In this document: positions 41,408-50,196 of the stretch, in pieces
Position numbering within the stretch: position 1 is the first letter of the stretch
Layout: each line of letters starts with the position of its first letter
NCBI RefSeq assembly: GCF_036607905.1
Contig: NZ_CP144555.1
Coordinates: 4,464,001-4,528,000 of the forward strand
DNA: 64,000 nucleotides
Direction: 5' to 3'
Origin: Streptomyces sp. SCSIO 75703
GTDB taxonomy: Bacteria; Actinomycetota; Actinomycetes; Streptomycetales; Streptomycetaceae
Position numbers and translations under genes: made by a program
Notes under the pieces: generated by a model
Told to the model about the DNA's origin: nothing
Database searches by the model: none
What the model saw: the letters and a program-made list of their open reading frames with translations, nothing else

Positions 41408-41423
41408 GTTAACGACCGCTAAC
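41408..41423. promoter_or_regulatory. TetR operator candidate 2
   Basis: GTTAACGACCGCTAAC, 14 of 16 identical to candidate 1 and spaced by about three helical turns. It covers the likely -35 region of tetR, so binding should repress tetR itself as well as the mcc operon. Confidence 0.7.
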
Positions 41424-41438
41424 CTCCCTGTCTACAAT
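41409..41438 (+). promoter_or_regulatory. tetR promoter giving a leaderless mRNA
   Basis: -35 TTAACG (41409-41414), an 18-nt spacer, then -10 TACAAT (41433-41438). Seven nt later comes the ATG at 41446, and there is no ribosome site, so transcription should start at or next to the start codon. Confidence 0.6.
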
Positions 41439-41445
41439 CGGTCGC

Positions 41446-42045
41446 ATGACCACCAGAACCGACGCCCTCACCCGCCGCGAGCAGATCCTGAAGGAGGCCG
41501 CCCGCCTCTTCGCCGAGCGCGGCTTCCACGGGGTGGGCGTCGACGAGATAGGCGCCGCGGTCGGCATCAGCGGCCCCGGTCTCTACCGGCACTTCCCCGG
41601 CAAGGACGCGATGCTCGCCGAACTGCTCGTCGGCATCAGCGGCCGGCTGCTGACCGGCGCGAAGCGGCGGCTGGCGGAGGCGGACGGACCGGCCGGTCCC
41701 GGGGCGGTCCTCGACTCGCTGATCGAGGGGCACATCGACTTCGCGCTCGACGACCGCCCGCTCATCACCCTGCACGACCGGGAGCTGGACCGCCTCCGGG
41801 ACAGCGACCGCAAGCTGGTGCGCCAGCTCCAGCGCCAGTACGTGGAGCTGTGGGTCGGGGTGCTCCGCGAGGTCTACCCCGGCGTGGCCGAGCCGAGCGC
41901 CCGCTCCGCCGTCCACTCGGTCTTCGGTCTGCTGAACTCCACCCCGCACCTGGGCCGCCCCGGCTCGCTGCCCGGCCGGGCGGTGACCGCCGGGCTGCTG
42001 CACCGGATGGCCCGGGGCGCCTTCGCGGCGGTGGCCGCCGAGTGA
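41446..42045 (+). CDS. TetR-family regulator of the mcc operon
   Basis: A 199-aa repressor-type protein. The N-terminal helix-turn-helix ILKEAARLFAERGFHGVGVD followed by IGAAVGISGPGLYRHFPGKD (residues ~15-60) is canonical. The C-terminal domain is helical and likely senses an acyl-CoA of the pathway. No ribosome site precedes the ATG, in line with a leaderless message. It is divergent from mccB and followed by a second acyl-CoA dehydrogenase gene, which suggests control of leucine or branched-chain acyl-CoA catabolism. The ligand is not known. Confidence 0.92.
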   Translation: MTTRTDALTRREQILKEAARLFAERGFHGVGVDEIGAAVGISGPGLYRHFPGKDAMLAELLVGISGRLLTGAKRRLAEADGPAGPGAVLDSLIEGHIDFALDDRPLITLHDRELDRLRDSDRKLVRQLQRQYVELWVGVLREVYPGVAEPSARSAVHSVFGLLNSTPHLGRPGSLPGRAVTAGLLHRMARGAFAAVAAE

Positions 42046-42142
42046 CCGGGGTTACCCGCGGTGTGCTCTGGACGCCTTTCACTACCCACCGGTACGGTGG
42101 AGTCTGAGCAAGCGCTTAGACACGTACTCTGGAGGTGGCGCC

Positions 42143-43300
42143 GTGCGCCGTACGGTGTTCAACGAGGACCACGAGGCGTTCCGCGAGACCCTCCGGGCCT
42201 TCATCGAGGCCGAGGTCGTCCCCGTCCACGACGAGTGGTTCGCCGCCGGCCAGGCGCCGCGCGACTTCTACTACAAGCTCGCCGACCTGGGCCTCTTCGG
42301 CATCAACGTCCCCGAGGAGTACGGCGGCGCCGGACTGGAGTCGCACAAGTTCGAGGCGATCCAGTACGAGGAGACCGCCCGCGCGGGCGTCAGCTTCGGC
42401 GGCTCCGGCGTGCACGTCCTGCTCGCCCTGCCCTACCTCAAGATGCTCGCCACCGAGGAGCAGAAGAAGCGCTTCCTGCCGAAGTTCGTCTCCGGCGAGG
42501 AGATGTGGGCCATCGCCATGACCGAGCCGGGCACCGGCTCCGACCTCGCGGGCATGAAGTCCACCGCCAGGCTCTCCGAGGACGGCACCCACTACGTCCT
42601 CAACGGCGCCAAGACCTTCATCACCGGCGGCGTGCACGCCGACAAGGTCATCGTCTGCGCCCGCACCGCCGCCGCGACCCCCGAGGACCGCCGCCACGGC
42701 ATCTCCCTGTTCGCCGTCGACACGAAGTCCGAGGGTTACTCGGTCGGCCGCAAGCTCGACAAGCTCGGCCTGCGCACCTCCGACACCGCCGAACTCGCCT
42801 TCGTCGACGTCAAGGTCCCCGTCGAGGACCTGCTCGGCGAGGAGAACAAGGGCTTCTCCTACCTCGGCGCCAACCTGCCCTCCGAGCGCTGGGGCATCGC
42901 CTTCGGCGCCTACGCCCAGGCCAAGGCCGCCGTCCGCTTCGCCCAGCAGTACGTGCAGGAACGCACCGTCTTCGGCAAGCCCGTCGCCGCCTTCCAGAAC
43001 ACCAAGTTCGAACTCGCCGCCTGCCAGGCCGAGGTCGACGCCGCCGAGGCGGTCGCCGACCGCGCCCTGGAGGCCCTGGACGCCGGCGAGCTGACCGCCG
43101 CCGAGGCCGCCAGCGCCAAGCTGTTCTGCACCGAGGTCGCCCACCGCGTCATCGACCGCTGCCTCCAGCTCCACGGCGGCTACGGCTACATGAACGAGTA
43201 CCCCATCGCCCGTCTGTACGCCGACAACCGGGTCAACCGCATCTACGGCGGCACCAGCGAGGTCATGAAGATGATCATCGCCAAGGACATGGGCCTGTAG
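42143..43300 (+). CDS. Acyl-CoA dehydrogenase (second)
   Basis: A 385-aa FAD-dependent enzyme. NVPEEYGGAGLESHKFEAIQ, AIAMTEPGTGSDLAG, YVLNGAKTFITGGVHADKV, YVQERTVFGKPVAAFQNTKF and NRIYGGTSEVMKMIIAKDMG mark the fold, with the catalytic base region in the last segment. Its sequence differs from AcdH (35551-36711), so the two are not a recent duplication. GTG 42143 follows GGAGG at seven nt. It stands 97 nt after tetR and 49 nt before tesB, probably one transcript for acyl-CoA turnover. The chain-length preference cannot be told. Confidence 0.93.
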   Translation: MRRTVFNEDHEAFRETLRAFIEAEVVPVHDEWFAAGQAPRDFYYKLADLGLFGINVPEEYGGAGLESHKFEAIQYEETARAGVSFGGSGVHVLLALPYLKMLATEEQKKRFLPKFVSGEEMWAIAMTEPGTGSDLAGMKSTARLSEDGTHYVLNGAKTFITGGVHADKVIVCARTAAATPEDRRHGISLFAVDTKSEGYSVGRKLDKLGLRTSDTAELAFVDVKVPVEDLLGEENKGFSYLGANLPSERWGIAFGAYAQAKAAVRFAQQYVQERTVFGKPVAAFQNTKFELAACQAEVDAAEAVADRALEALDAGELTAAEAASAKLFCTEVAHRVIDRCLQLHGGYGYMNEYPIARLYADNRVNRIYGGTSEVMKMIIAKDMGL

Positions 43301-43349
43301 GGACGCGGCGGCCCGGGCGCGACGCAGAACGCCGGAGACGACACAGCCC

Positions 43350-44225
43350 ATGAGCGAGGCACTCCACGCCCTCCTCGACCTGCTCGACCTGGAGCGGATC
43401 GAGGAGGACCTCTTCCGCGGCCGTTCCCGGGCCGCCGTCATCCCCCGGGTCTTCGGGGGACAGGTGGCGGCCCAGGCCCTGGTCGCCGCCGGGCGCACGG
43501 TCCCAGAGGACCGCCACGCCCACTCCCTGCACGCCTACTTCCTGCGCCCCGGCGACCCCGAGGCGCCCATCGTGTACGACGTCGACCGCATCCGCGACGG
43601 GCGCTCCTTCACCACCCGCCGGGTGGTCGCCGTCCAGCACGGCAAGCCCGTTTTCGGACTGTCGGCCTCCTTCCAGACCCCCGAGGAGGGCCTGGACCAC
43701 CAGGCGTCCATGCCCGACGCCCCCGACCCGGCGACGCTGCCCACCTTCGAGGAACGGCTGCGCGAGTACCCGCACCTCGACCCCGGCGTGGCCGCGCGCA
43801 TCGCCGAGGCCCGCGCCGCCGTCGACCTGCGCTACGTCGACGCACCCCCCTTCGGCGACTACGGCACCCCCCGCGAGCCCCGCTCCCAGGTCTGGTTCCG
43901 CACCAACGGCAAGCTGGAGGGCGCCCTCGACCGGCACCTCCTCCACGTCGTCCTCGCCACCTACGTCTCCGACATGACCCTGCTCGACTCCGTCCTGCTC
44001 GCGCACGGCCGCGGCGGCTGGGCCGTCGGCGACGTCGTCGGCGCCTCCCTGGACCACGCCATGTGGTTCCACCGGCCCTTCCGCGCCGACGAATGGCTCC
44101 TCTACGACCAGGAGTCGCCCTCCGCCTCCGGCGGCCGGGGCCTCGGCCAGGCCCGCATCCACACCCGCGACGGGCGCCTGGCCGTCTCGGTCGTCCAGGA
44201 AGGCGTGGTCCGCGTCCCCCGGTGA
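43350..44225 (+). CDS. tesB: Acyl-CoA thioesterase II (TesB-like)
   Basis: A 291-aa double hot-dog thioesterase releasing free acids from acyl-CoA. The first hot dog has RVFGGQVAAQALVAAGRTVP and SLHAYFLRPGDPEAPIVYDV, then RDGRSFTTRRVVAVQHGKPV. The second has VLATYVSDMTLLDSVLLAHG and SLDHAMWFHRPFRADEWLLY, with catalytic Asp/Thr/Gln-type residues in these blocks. Length is that of the family. Co-directional with the acyl-CoA dehydrogenase upstream. Gene symbol by family. Confidence 0.92.
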   Translation: MSEALHALLDLLDLERIEEDLFRGRSRAAVIPRVFGGQVAAQALVAAGRTVPEDRHAHSLHAYFLRPGDPEAPIVYDVDRIRDGRSFTTRRVVAVQHGKPVFGLSASFQTPEEGLDHQASMPDAPDPATLPTFEERLREYPHLDPGVAARIAEARAAVDLRYVDAPPFGDYGTPREPRSQVWFRTNGKLEGALDRHLLHVVLATYVSDMTLLDSVLLAHGRGGWAVGDVVGASLDHAMWFHRPFRADEWLLYDQESPSASGGRGLGQARIHTRDGRLAVSVVQEGVVRVPR

Positions 44226-44646
44226 CAGCGGTGGGCGCGGCCGGGCGGAGCGGCGGGCGGCGGCCCGGACGGCATACCGGCACCACCGACGGTGACCGTC
44301 GCCGGCCCCGGCCCGCCCCGGCGTCACCAAGGGCGTCGCGGGCACCGCCGGCGGCTCCGGCGCCCTGCCGCCGGGCCGCGCACCCGGTCGCCGACACCGT
44401 CACCGAGGCCCCGCCGCTCACCTCCCCGCGCCGCCCCCGCCGACGAGGCCCCCCCTCGGCCACGGCCCCGAGCGGTACCTCCGGGCGCCGCTCGCCGCCG
44501 GGGCCGGCTTCCGGGACAGGGCGACCGGGGCGGAGACCGGGCGGGCGGGACCAGCGGCGTCGCGGGAACGGTTCCCCGTGGTGCGCCGGGGCGACCTGGA
44601 CCCGACACCGGGCCCGGCGTCGCGCCCGTCGCGGGGGCCCGGGGCG
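44226..44646. other. Gene-free stretch after tesB
   Basis: About 420 nt of extreme GC content between convergent genes. All frames give Arg/Pro/Gly-rich products without domain signals. It could hide a decayed gene, but I see nothing that I can support. Confidence 0.5.
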
Positions 44647-45438
44647 CTACGTGCCCAGGCCCGCCTGGGCCAGCAGGTACGCCGTCATCGGGTCGTAGTA
44701 GCGGGGGCTGACCACGTGGTCGTCCAGCGGCACCGTCACCTGCACGGTCCCCTCGGCCTCGGCGAGGAAGAGCGCCGGGTCGTTGCAGTCGGCGTACCCG
44801 ACCGCGTCGACACCGTGCCGGCCGGCGTACCCCGCCCAGCCGTGGTCGGCGACGACCAGGTCCGGCAGCGGCCGGCCCGCCCGCTCCAGCCCGGTGAGGA
44901 TGGCCCTCATCGGCTCCCCGGAGTGCGTGTGCCACAGGGAGGCGCCGTGCTCCAACACGGCCACGTCCGCGAACTGCATGACGTACCCCTCGTCCGTGGT
45001 CAGCCCCTCGGGGATCACCACGATCTCGCAGCCGGCGGCGCGCAGCGCGGCGGCCGTGGCCCGGTGCACGTCCAGCAGGCCCCCCGGGTGGCCGGTGGCG
45101 AAGAGCACCCGCTGCTCGCCGTCGGCCGCCTTGCGCAGCCGGGCGGCCATGCGCTCCAGGGCGTCCAGGGTCAGTTCCGGGTCGATGGTGTCCTGCCCGT
45201 ACCGGTACTCCGGGTCGTCGTTGACGCCGACCCGCTCGGCCATCACCGCGAGCACGTCCTGCTCGTCGGTCCAGCGGTCGCCCAGCTCCAGGCCGAGCCA
45301 GAAGTGGCGGTCGCCGTTGGCCAGCTTCCGGTAGTGGGAGAGGTTGTTCTCGCGGGGGGTGGCGACGTCGCCCGCGATGCGCGTTCTGACGAGGTGTCCG
45401 GCCAGTTCGGCGCGGCTGGGTGTCCCGGGTATCGGCAT
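44647..45438 (-). CDS. Phosphatase-like conserved protein
   Basis: A 263-aa cytoplasmic protein starting MPIPGTPSRAELAGHLVRTR at ATG 45438. Distinct blocks are TPRENNLSHYRKLANGDRHF, VNDDPEYRYGQDTIDPELTL, VLFATGHPGGLLDVHRATAA, LEHGASLWHTHSGEPMRAIL, VVADHGWAGYAGRHGVDAVG and SPRYYDPMTAYLLAQAGLGT. Streptomyces relatives carry the label phosphatase, and the conserved His, Asp and Gly clusters fit a metal-dependent enzyme, but I cannot show the reaction. Co-directional with the PucR gene, 97 nt after its stop. Confidence 0.75.
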   Translation of the reverse strand: MPIPGTPSRAELAGHLVRTRIAGDVATPRENNLSHYRKLANGDRHFWLGLELGDRWTDEQDVLAVMAERVGVNDDPEYRYGQDTIDPELTLDALERMAARLRKAADGEQRVLFATGHPGGLLDVHRATAAALRAAGCEIVVIPEGLTTDEGYVMQFADVAVLEHGASLWHTHSGEPMRAILTGLERAGRPLPDLVVADHGWAGYAGRHGVDAVGYADCNDPALFLAEAEGTVQVTVPLDDHVVSPRYYDPMTAYLLAQAGLGT

Positions 45439-45535
45439 GGCTCCATTGTGGGGCAGCGGACGGCGGGCGTCTCGCGGCGCCGCCCGCCGCCCCGCCCCGC
45501 CCCCGGCCGCGCGGGGCGGGGCGCGCGGCGGGTGG

Positions 45536-47509
45536 TCACCGGCGGCGCAGCGCGAACCACAACTCCATGCGGACGTCGGGGTCGTCCAGGTCGGCGTCGA
45601 GCAGCGCCGCGCAGCGGGCGATCCGCTGACGGACCGTGTTGCGGTGCACGGACAGGGCGACGGCCGTCCCCTCCCAACTGCCGTGCAGCGACAGCCAGGT
45701 CCGCAGCGTCTCGGTGAGCGCCGGTGCCCCGGCGAGCGGCGCGAGCAGCGCGCGGGCGTGCGCGTCGGCGTCGCCGTCCGGCACCAGGTCGGCGAGGGCG
45801 GGCCGGGCGCCGTGCCGGACCAGGGGGACGCGGGTGGCGCGGGCGCGGGCCAGCGCGCGCGCCGCCTGGGCGTCGGCTGCGGGCCACTCGTCCGGGGTGA
45901 CGGCGGCGCTGACGCCGAGCGTCCAGCCGGGCTGGGGGCGGGGGCCGGTGTCCGTGCCGGTGCCGGGGGCGCGCGGCTCGGGCGGGCGGGGGCCGCGCGC
46001 CGGGTCGGGGCCGGGGCGCGGGCCGCGGGCGGGGTCGGGGGCCGGGCGCGGGCCGCGGGCGGGGCGCGGGATCGGTTCCGGGGGGATGCGCGGCCCCGGG
46101 CCGGCCCCCTCGGCCGGGCCCCGGCGGCAAGCCGTCCCCGTGCCCACCGCGTCACCTCCCTCCCCGGGCGCCGCGCCGGTCCCGGCCGTGCCGCCGCCCG
46201 CGCCCGTCCCCTCGTGGGTGCCGGGCCCGGTTTCCGCGCCCGGGTCCGGTGCGGTGCGCGTCGCCCGTCCCGGACCGGCCGGCGGACCCGGCTCCGGGGA
46301 CGCCGGTACCGTCCCGGGGCCCGTCCCCGGGGCCGCTCCCGCCGGGATCAGGAGCCGTACGACGTCGTCCGCGCGGTCGATCAGGGGGGAGCCGAGCGCC
46401 GTGCCGAGGGCGGCGACCGTCGTGGCGTCGGGGACCGCGCGCCCGTCGGCACGGGCGTGGACCACGTACCAGCGGCCCCCGGCCGTGCCGTCCGCGCCCT
46501 CGGCGGGCTCGGGGAGCAGCAGCGGGGCGACCTCCTCCGGGCCGGCCCCCAGCAGCAGCCGGACCAGGGCCGAGGAGCGGCCGGCCCCCGAACGGCTGTG
46601 GTGCTCGCCGGTGAGCAGGGAGAGCAGCACCGCGGCGAGGGAGGTGATCGTCTGGTCCCCGGGCTCCCGCCGCTCCGCGGCGATCCCGAGCGCGAAACCC
46701 CGCCCCGTGCCCAGGGCGTACGCGGCGAGCCGGGTGCCGGCCACCGTGTCGCTGGCCGTGGCGGACGCCCGGCCGGTGACGTGGCGGGCCAGGTCCGCCA
46801 GCCCGCGCCGCACCGGGGCCGCGGGCTCGCGGCCCGCGGACGCGACCGGCGTCCCCCCGGGCCCGTGGAGCACCGCCCATCCGTCGAGCCGGGCGGCGAG
46901 CCGGCGCAGCACCGCGGGCACCGGGTCCGGCCGGGCCGCGGCGGCGGCCAGACCGCGCTGCGCCTCGGAGACCCGGCGCAGTTCGGCCAGCCGTGCCTGG
47001 GCCATGAGCTGCCACACCGCGCGGGCCACCGCCGAGAACGTCGTCCGCGGCGGCACCTCCACCAGCGCCAGCCCCCGCGCCTCGCAGGCCGCGCGCAGCG
47101 CCTCCGGCACGGTGTCGTGCACCGGCGCCAGCCCGAAGCCGAGGGCCGCCCCGCCCGCGGCGACGATCCGGGCCGCGTAGTCGTCGAAGTAGCCGTCCGG
47201 GACCGCCGCCGCCTCCGGGGCGTGGACACCCGCCGTCAGCAGCAGTTCCCCGCCGAGCAGGTACGGCAGCGGGTCGGCCATCTCCGAGGTGTGCACCCAG
47301 TGGACCGTCACGTCGGTGGCCGGCGGGCCGGTGAGCTGCCGCAGCCCGAGGTCCTCGCGGGCCAGCAGCGCGGCGAGCGGCACCGGGGGAGTGGGCGGCA
47401 CCGGCGGCGCGGCCGGCACCGGGGGAGCGGGCGGCACGCACGCGCCCGGCACCGCCGCGCCAGGGGCGGGCCCGTCCGGCAGGGGGTTCGGGGGGGTCGC
47501 CTCCCGCAT
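45536..47509 (-). CDS. PucR-family transcriptional regulator
   Basis: A 657-aa regulator from ATG 47509 (AGGAAA upstream). After a Pro/Ala-rich start, a PucR N-terminal domain runs to about 165 (LREDLGLRQL-type segment, MADPLPYLLGGELLLTAGVH, GFGLAPVHDTVPEALRAAC). A GAF/GGDEF-like middle follows. The C-terminal PucR helix-turn-helix is GSWEGTAVALSVHRNTVRQR then CAALLDADLDDPDVRMELWF. A ~150-residue Pro/Gly/Arg insertion with a 10-residue repeat interrupts the region before the HTH and is unlike most family members. Divergent from a symporter-ureohydrolase operon, with a perfect inverted repeat in the spacer. Confidence 0.9.
   Translation of the reverse strand: MREATPPNPLPDGPAPGAAVPGACVPPAPPVPAAPPVPPTPPVPLAALLAREDLGLRQLTGPPATDVTVHWVHTSEMADPLPYLLGGELLLTAGVHAPEAAAVPDGYFDDYAARIVAAGGAALGFGLAPVHDTVPEALRAACEARGLALVEVPPRTTFSAVARAVWQLMAQARLAELRRVSEAQRGLAAAAARPDPVPAVLRRLAARLDGWAVLHGPGGTPVASAGREPAAPVRRGLADLARHVTGRASATASDTVAGTRLAAYALGTGRGFALGIAAERREPGDQTITSLAAVLLSLLTGEHHSRSGAGRSSALVRLLLGAGPEEVAPLLLPEPAEGADGTAGGRWYVVHARADGRAVPDATTVAALGTALGSPLIDRADDVVRLLIPAGAAPGTGPGTVPASPEPGPPAGPGRATRTAPDPGAETGPGTHEGTGAGGGTAGTGAAPGEGGDAVGTGTACRRGPAEGAGPGPRIPPEPIPRPARGPRPAPDPARGPRPGPDPARGPRPPEPRAPGTGTDTGPRPQPGWTLGVSAAVTPDEWPAADAQAARALARARATRVPLVRHGARPALADLVPDGDADAHARALLAPLAGAPALTETLRTWLSLHGSWEGTAVALSVHRNTVRQRIARCAALLDADLDDPDVRMELWFALRRR
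45989..46070. repeat. 30-bp tandem repeats inside the PucR gene
   Basis: Nearly three in-frame copies encode PARGPRPAPD, PARGPRPGPD and PARGPRPPEP. The tract sits in the disordered insertion of the PucR protein. Frame is preserved, so the protein tolerates copy number change. Confidence 0.75.
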
Positions 47510-47514
47510 GATGG

Positions 47515-47554
47515 ACGTTTCCTCCACTCCGGTATCCGTGAATAGAGGAAACGT
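47515..47554. promoter_or_regulatory. PucR operator candidate
   Basis: ACGTTTCCTC (47515-47524) and GAGGAAACGT (47545-47554) are perfect 10-bp arms 20 nt apart (30 bp start to start). The left arm overlaps the ribosome site of the PucR gene. A regulator bound here would control itself and the divergent symporter operon. Confidence 0.65.
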
Positions 47555-47688
47555 ACACTTCGCAGCCGCTTTTCGGCCACCTAGTGTCGGTGCGGACGCG
47601 ACAGCGGGTACGGGCGGATGTCCCCGCGCCGCGTCCCCGGACATCCCCCGCAGCACGACACGTCACCGAAGCGCGCGAAGGAGGCCCC

Positions 47689-49170
47689 ATGGCCGTCGAC
47701 TACCTCGTGATCGTCGTCTATCTCGCCGGGATGCTGGTCATGGGCTGGTGGGGCATGCGCCGCGCCCGCTCCAAGAGCGAGTTCCTCGTCGCCGGCCGCC
47801 GGCTCGGCCCCGCCATGTACTCCGGCACCATGGCCGCGATCGTCCTCGGCGGCGCCTCCACCATCGGCGGCGTCGGCCTCGGCTACAAGCACGGCATATC
47901 CGGCGCCTGGATGGTCCTCACCATCGGCCTCGGACTGCTCGCCCTCTCCGTCTTCTTCTCCGCCCGCATCGCCCGGCTCAAGGTCTACACCGTCTCCGAG
48001 ATGCTCGACCTGCGCTACGGCGGCAGGGCCGGCGTCATCTCCGGCATCGTCATGTGGGCGTACACCCTGATGCTCGCGGTGACCTCCACCATCGCCTACG
48101 CCACCATCTTCGACGTCCTCTTCGACGTGAACCGCACCCTGGCGATCGTCCTCGGCGGCTCCATCGTCGTCGCCTACTCCACGCTCGGCGGCATGTGGTC
48201 CATCACCCTCACCGACATGGTGCAGTTCGTGGTGAAGACCATCGGCGTGCTCCTCCTCCTGCTGCCCATCGCGGTCGTCAAGGCCGGCGGCTTCGGCGCC
48301 ATGAGAGACCAGCTCCCCGCCTCGTACTTCGACCCGCTGGGCATCGGCGGCGAGGCCATCTTCACCTACGTGATGATCTACACCTTCGGCATGCTGATCG
48401 GGCAGGACATCTGGCAGCGGGTGTTCACCGCGCGCGGCGACTCCACCGCCAAGTGGGGCGGCACCGTCGCCGGCACCTACTGCCTCGCCTACGCCGTGGC
48501 CGGCGCCGTCATCGGCACCGCCGCCAAGGTGCTCTACCCGAACCTCGCCAACGCCGACGACGCCTTCGCCACCATCGTCAAGCACGAACTGCCCGTCGGC
48601 GTACGCGGACTGGTGCTCGCCGCCGCCCTCGCCGCCGTGATGTCGACCTCCTCCGGCGCCCTCATCGCCTGCGCCACGGTCGCCAACAACGACATATGGT
48701 CGCGGCTGCGCGGCGTCGTGCGGCCCGGCGCGGCCGACACGGACCACGACGAGGTCCGCGGCAACCGCGCCTTCATCCTCGCCATGGGCCTCGCCGTGAT
48801 CGCCACCGCCATCGCCCTCAACGACGTGGTCGAGGCGCTCACCGTCGCCTACAACCTCCTCGTCGGCGGCCTCCTCGTGCCCATCCTCGGCGGACTGCTC
48901 TGGCGGCGCGGCACCGCGCAGGGCGCCCTCGCCGCCGTCGTCGTCGGCGGACTGGCCGCCCTCGGCCTCATGGCCGGCTACGGCATCCTCGCCACCGAGC
49001 CCGTCGCCTACGGACTCCCGGCCTCCCTCGCCGTCTACGTCGCCGTCTCCCTGGCGACCCCGCCGACCGACCCCGCCGTCCTGGCCGCCTGGCGCGACCG
49101 CCTCGCGGGCCGTGACGTGCCCCCGTCCGCCCCCGAAACCGCCCCCGAGCCCGCGCCGGCGCGACAGTAG
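47689..49170 (+). CDS. Sodium:solute symporter (SSS family)
   Basis: A 493-aa membrane transporter with about 13 membrane segments. The family signature region is present: SKSEFLVAGRRLGPAMYSGT in the first loop, then GGASTIGGVGLGYKHGI and YSTLGGMWSITLTDMVQFVV. The Na+-site helices include the unwound TIGGVG stretch and MSTSSGALIACATVANNDIW. ATG 47689 follows GAAGGAGG. It is 54 nt before the ureohydrolase gene and presumably imports that enzyme's substrate, for example a guanidino acid, driven by Na+. The substrate is inferred from context only. Confidence 0.92.
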   Translation: MAVDYLVIVVYLAGMLVMGWWGMRRARSKSEFLVAGRRLGPAMYSGTMAAIVLGGASTIGGVGLGYKHGISGAWMVLTIGLGLLALSVFFSARIARLKVYTVSEMLDLRYGGRAGVISGIVMWAYTLMLAVTSTIAYATIFDVLFDVNRTLAIVLGGSIVVAYSTLGGMWSITLTDMVQFVVKTIGVLLLLLPIAVVKAGGFGAMRDQLPASYFDPLGIGGEAIFTYVMIYTFGMLIGQDIWQRVFTARGDSTAKWGGTVAGTYCLAYAVAGAVIGTAAKVLYPNLANADDAFATIVKHELPVGVRGLVLAAALAAVMSTSSGALIACATVANNDIWSRLRGVVRPGAADTDHDEVRGNRAFILAMGLAVIATAIALNDVVEALTVAYNLLVGGLLVPILGGLLWRRGTAQGALAAVVVGGLAALGLMAGYGILATEPVAYGLPASLAVYVAVSLATPPTDPAVLAAWRDRLAGRDVPPSAPETAPEPAPARQ

Positions 49171-49224
49171 AGTCGTACCGGCCGGCAGTACATACGTGAC
49201 GAAGCGCCCGAAAGAAGGCAGTAC

Positions 49225-50196
49225 ATGAGCAGCAGCAACGAGACGCCGCGCGGTCCGGTCGACTCCTCCCGCATACCGCGCTACGCCGGCCCCGCGACCT
49301 TCGCCCGGCTGCCCCGCCTGGACGAGGTGGACCGCGCCGACGTGGCCGTGGTCGGCGTCCCCTTCGACTCGGGCGTCTCCTACCGTCCCGGCGCCCGCTT
49401 CGGCGGCAACGCCATCCGCGAGGCGTCCCGGCTGCTGCGCCCCTACAACCCGGCTCAGGACGCCTCCCCCTTCGCCCTCGCCCAGGTCGCCGACGGCGGC
49501 GACATCGCCGTCAACCCCTTCAACATCCACGAGGCCGTCGAGGGGATCGAGGCCGCCGCCGACGATCTCCTCGGCACCGGCGCCCGCCTGATGACCCTGG
49601 GCGGTGACCACACCATCGCCCTGCCGCTGCTGCGCTCGGTCGCCCGGCGGCACGGCCCGGTCGCGCTGCTCCACTTCGACGCGCACCTCGACACCTGGGA
49701 CACCTACTTCGGGGCGGAGTACACCCACGGCACCCCCTTCCGGCGGGCGGTGGAGGAGGGCATCCTCGACACCGAGGCCCTCTCCCACGTGGGCATCCGC
49801 GGCCCGCTGTACGGGAAGAAGGACCTCACCGACGACGCGAAGATGGGCTTCGGCATCGTCACCTCCGCGGACGTCTACCGGCGCGGCGCCGACGAGGTCG
49901 CCGACCAGTTGCGCCAGCGCATCGGGGACCGGCCGCTCTACATCTCCATCGACATCGACTGCCTCGACCCGGCCCACGCGCCGGGCACCGGCACCCCCGA
50001 GGCCGGCGGCATGACCTCCCGGGAACTGCTGGAGATCCTGCGCGGACTGTCCTCCTGCAACCTCGTCTCCGCCGACGTCGTCGAGGTCGCCCCCGCCTAC
50101 GACCACGCCGAGATCACCGCGGTGGCGGCCTCCCACACCGCCTACGAACTGACCACCATCATGTCCCGCCAGATTGCCGAGGCCCGCGCGAAGTGA
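49225..50196 (+). CDS. speB: Ureohydrolase (agmatinase / guanidinobutyrase type)
   Basis: A 323-aa manganese enzyme removing urea from a guanidino compound. Metal ligands are in LMTLGGDHTIALPLL, LLHFDAHLDTWDTYFG and YISIDIDCLDPAHAPGTGTP. SYRPGARFGGNAIREAS and GTPFRRAVEEG shape the substrate pocket, and SADVVEVAPAYDHAEITAV is a family block. Length and motifs fit agmatinase, 4-guanidinobutyrase and 3-guanidinopropionase, which cannot be told apart by eye. Its stop overlaps the next gene's GTG start by 4 nt, so it works with a ThDP enzyme, which favours guanidinobutyrate. The symbol is the family name. Confidence 0.9.
   Translation: MSSSNETPRGPVDSSRIPRYAGPATFARLPRLDEVDRADVAVVGVPFDSGVSYRPGARFGGNAIREASRLLRPYNPAQDASPFALAQVADGGDIAVNPFNIHEAVEGIEAAADDLLGTGARLMTLGGDHTIALPLLRSVARRHGPVALLHFDAHLDTWDTYFGAEYTHGTPFRRAVEEGILDTEALSHVGIRGPLYGKKDLTDDAKMGFGIVTSADVYRRGADEVADQLRQRIGDRPLYISIDIDCLDPAHAPGTGTPEAGGMTSRELLEILRGLSSCNLVSADVVEVAPAYDHAEITAVAASHTAYELTTIMSRQIAEARAK

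Noticed and set aside
44226..44646. Hidden or decayed gene after tesB
   Set aside because: All three plus frames and the minus frames give low-complexity Arg/Pro/Gly products without motifs or ribosome sites.
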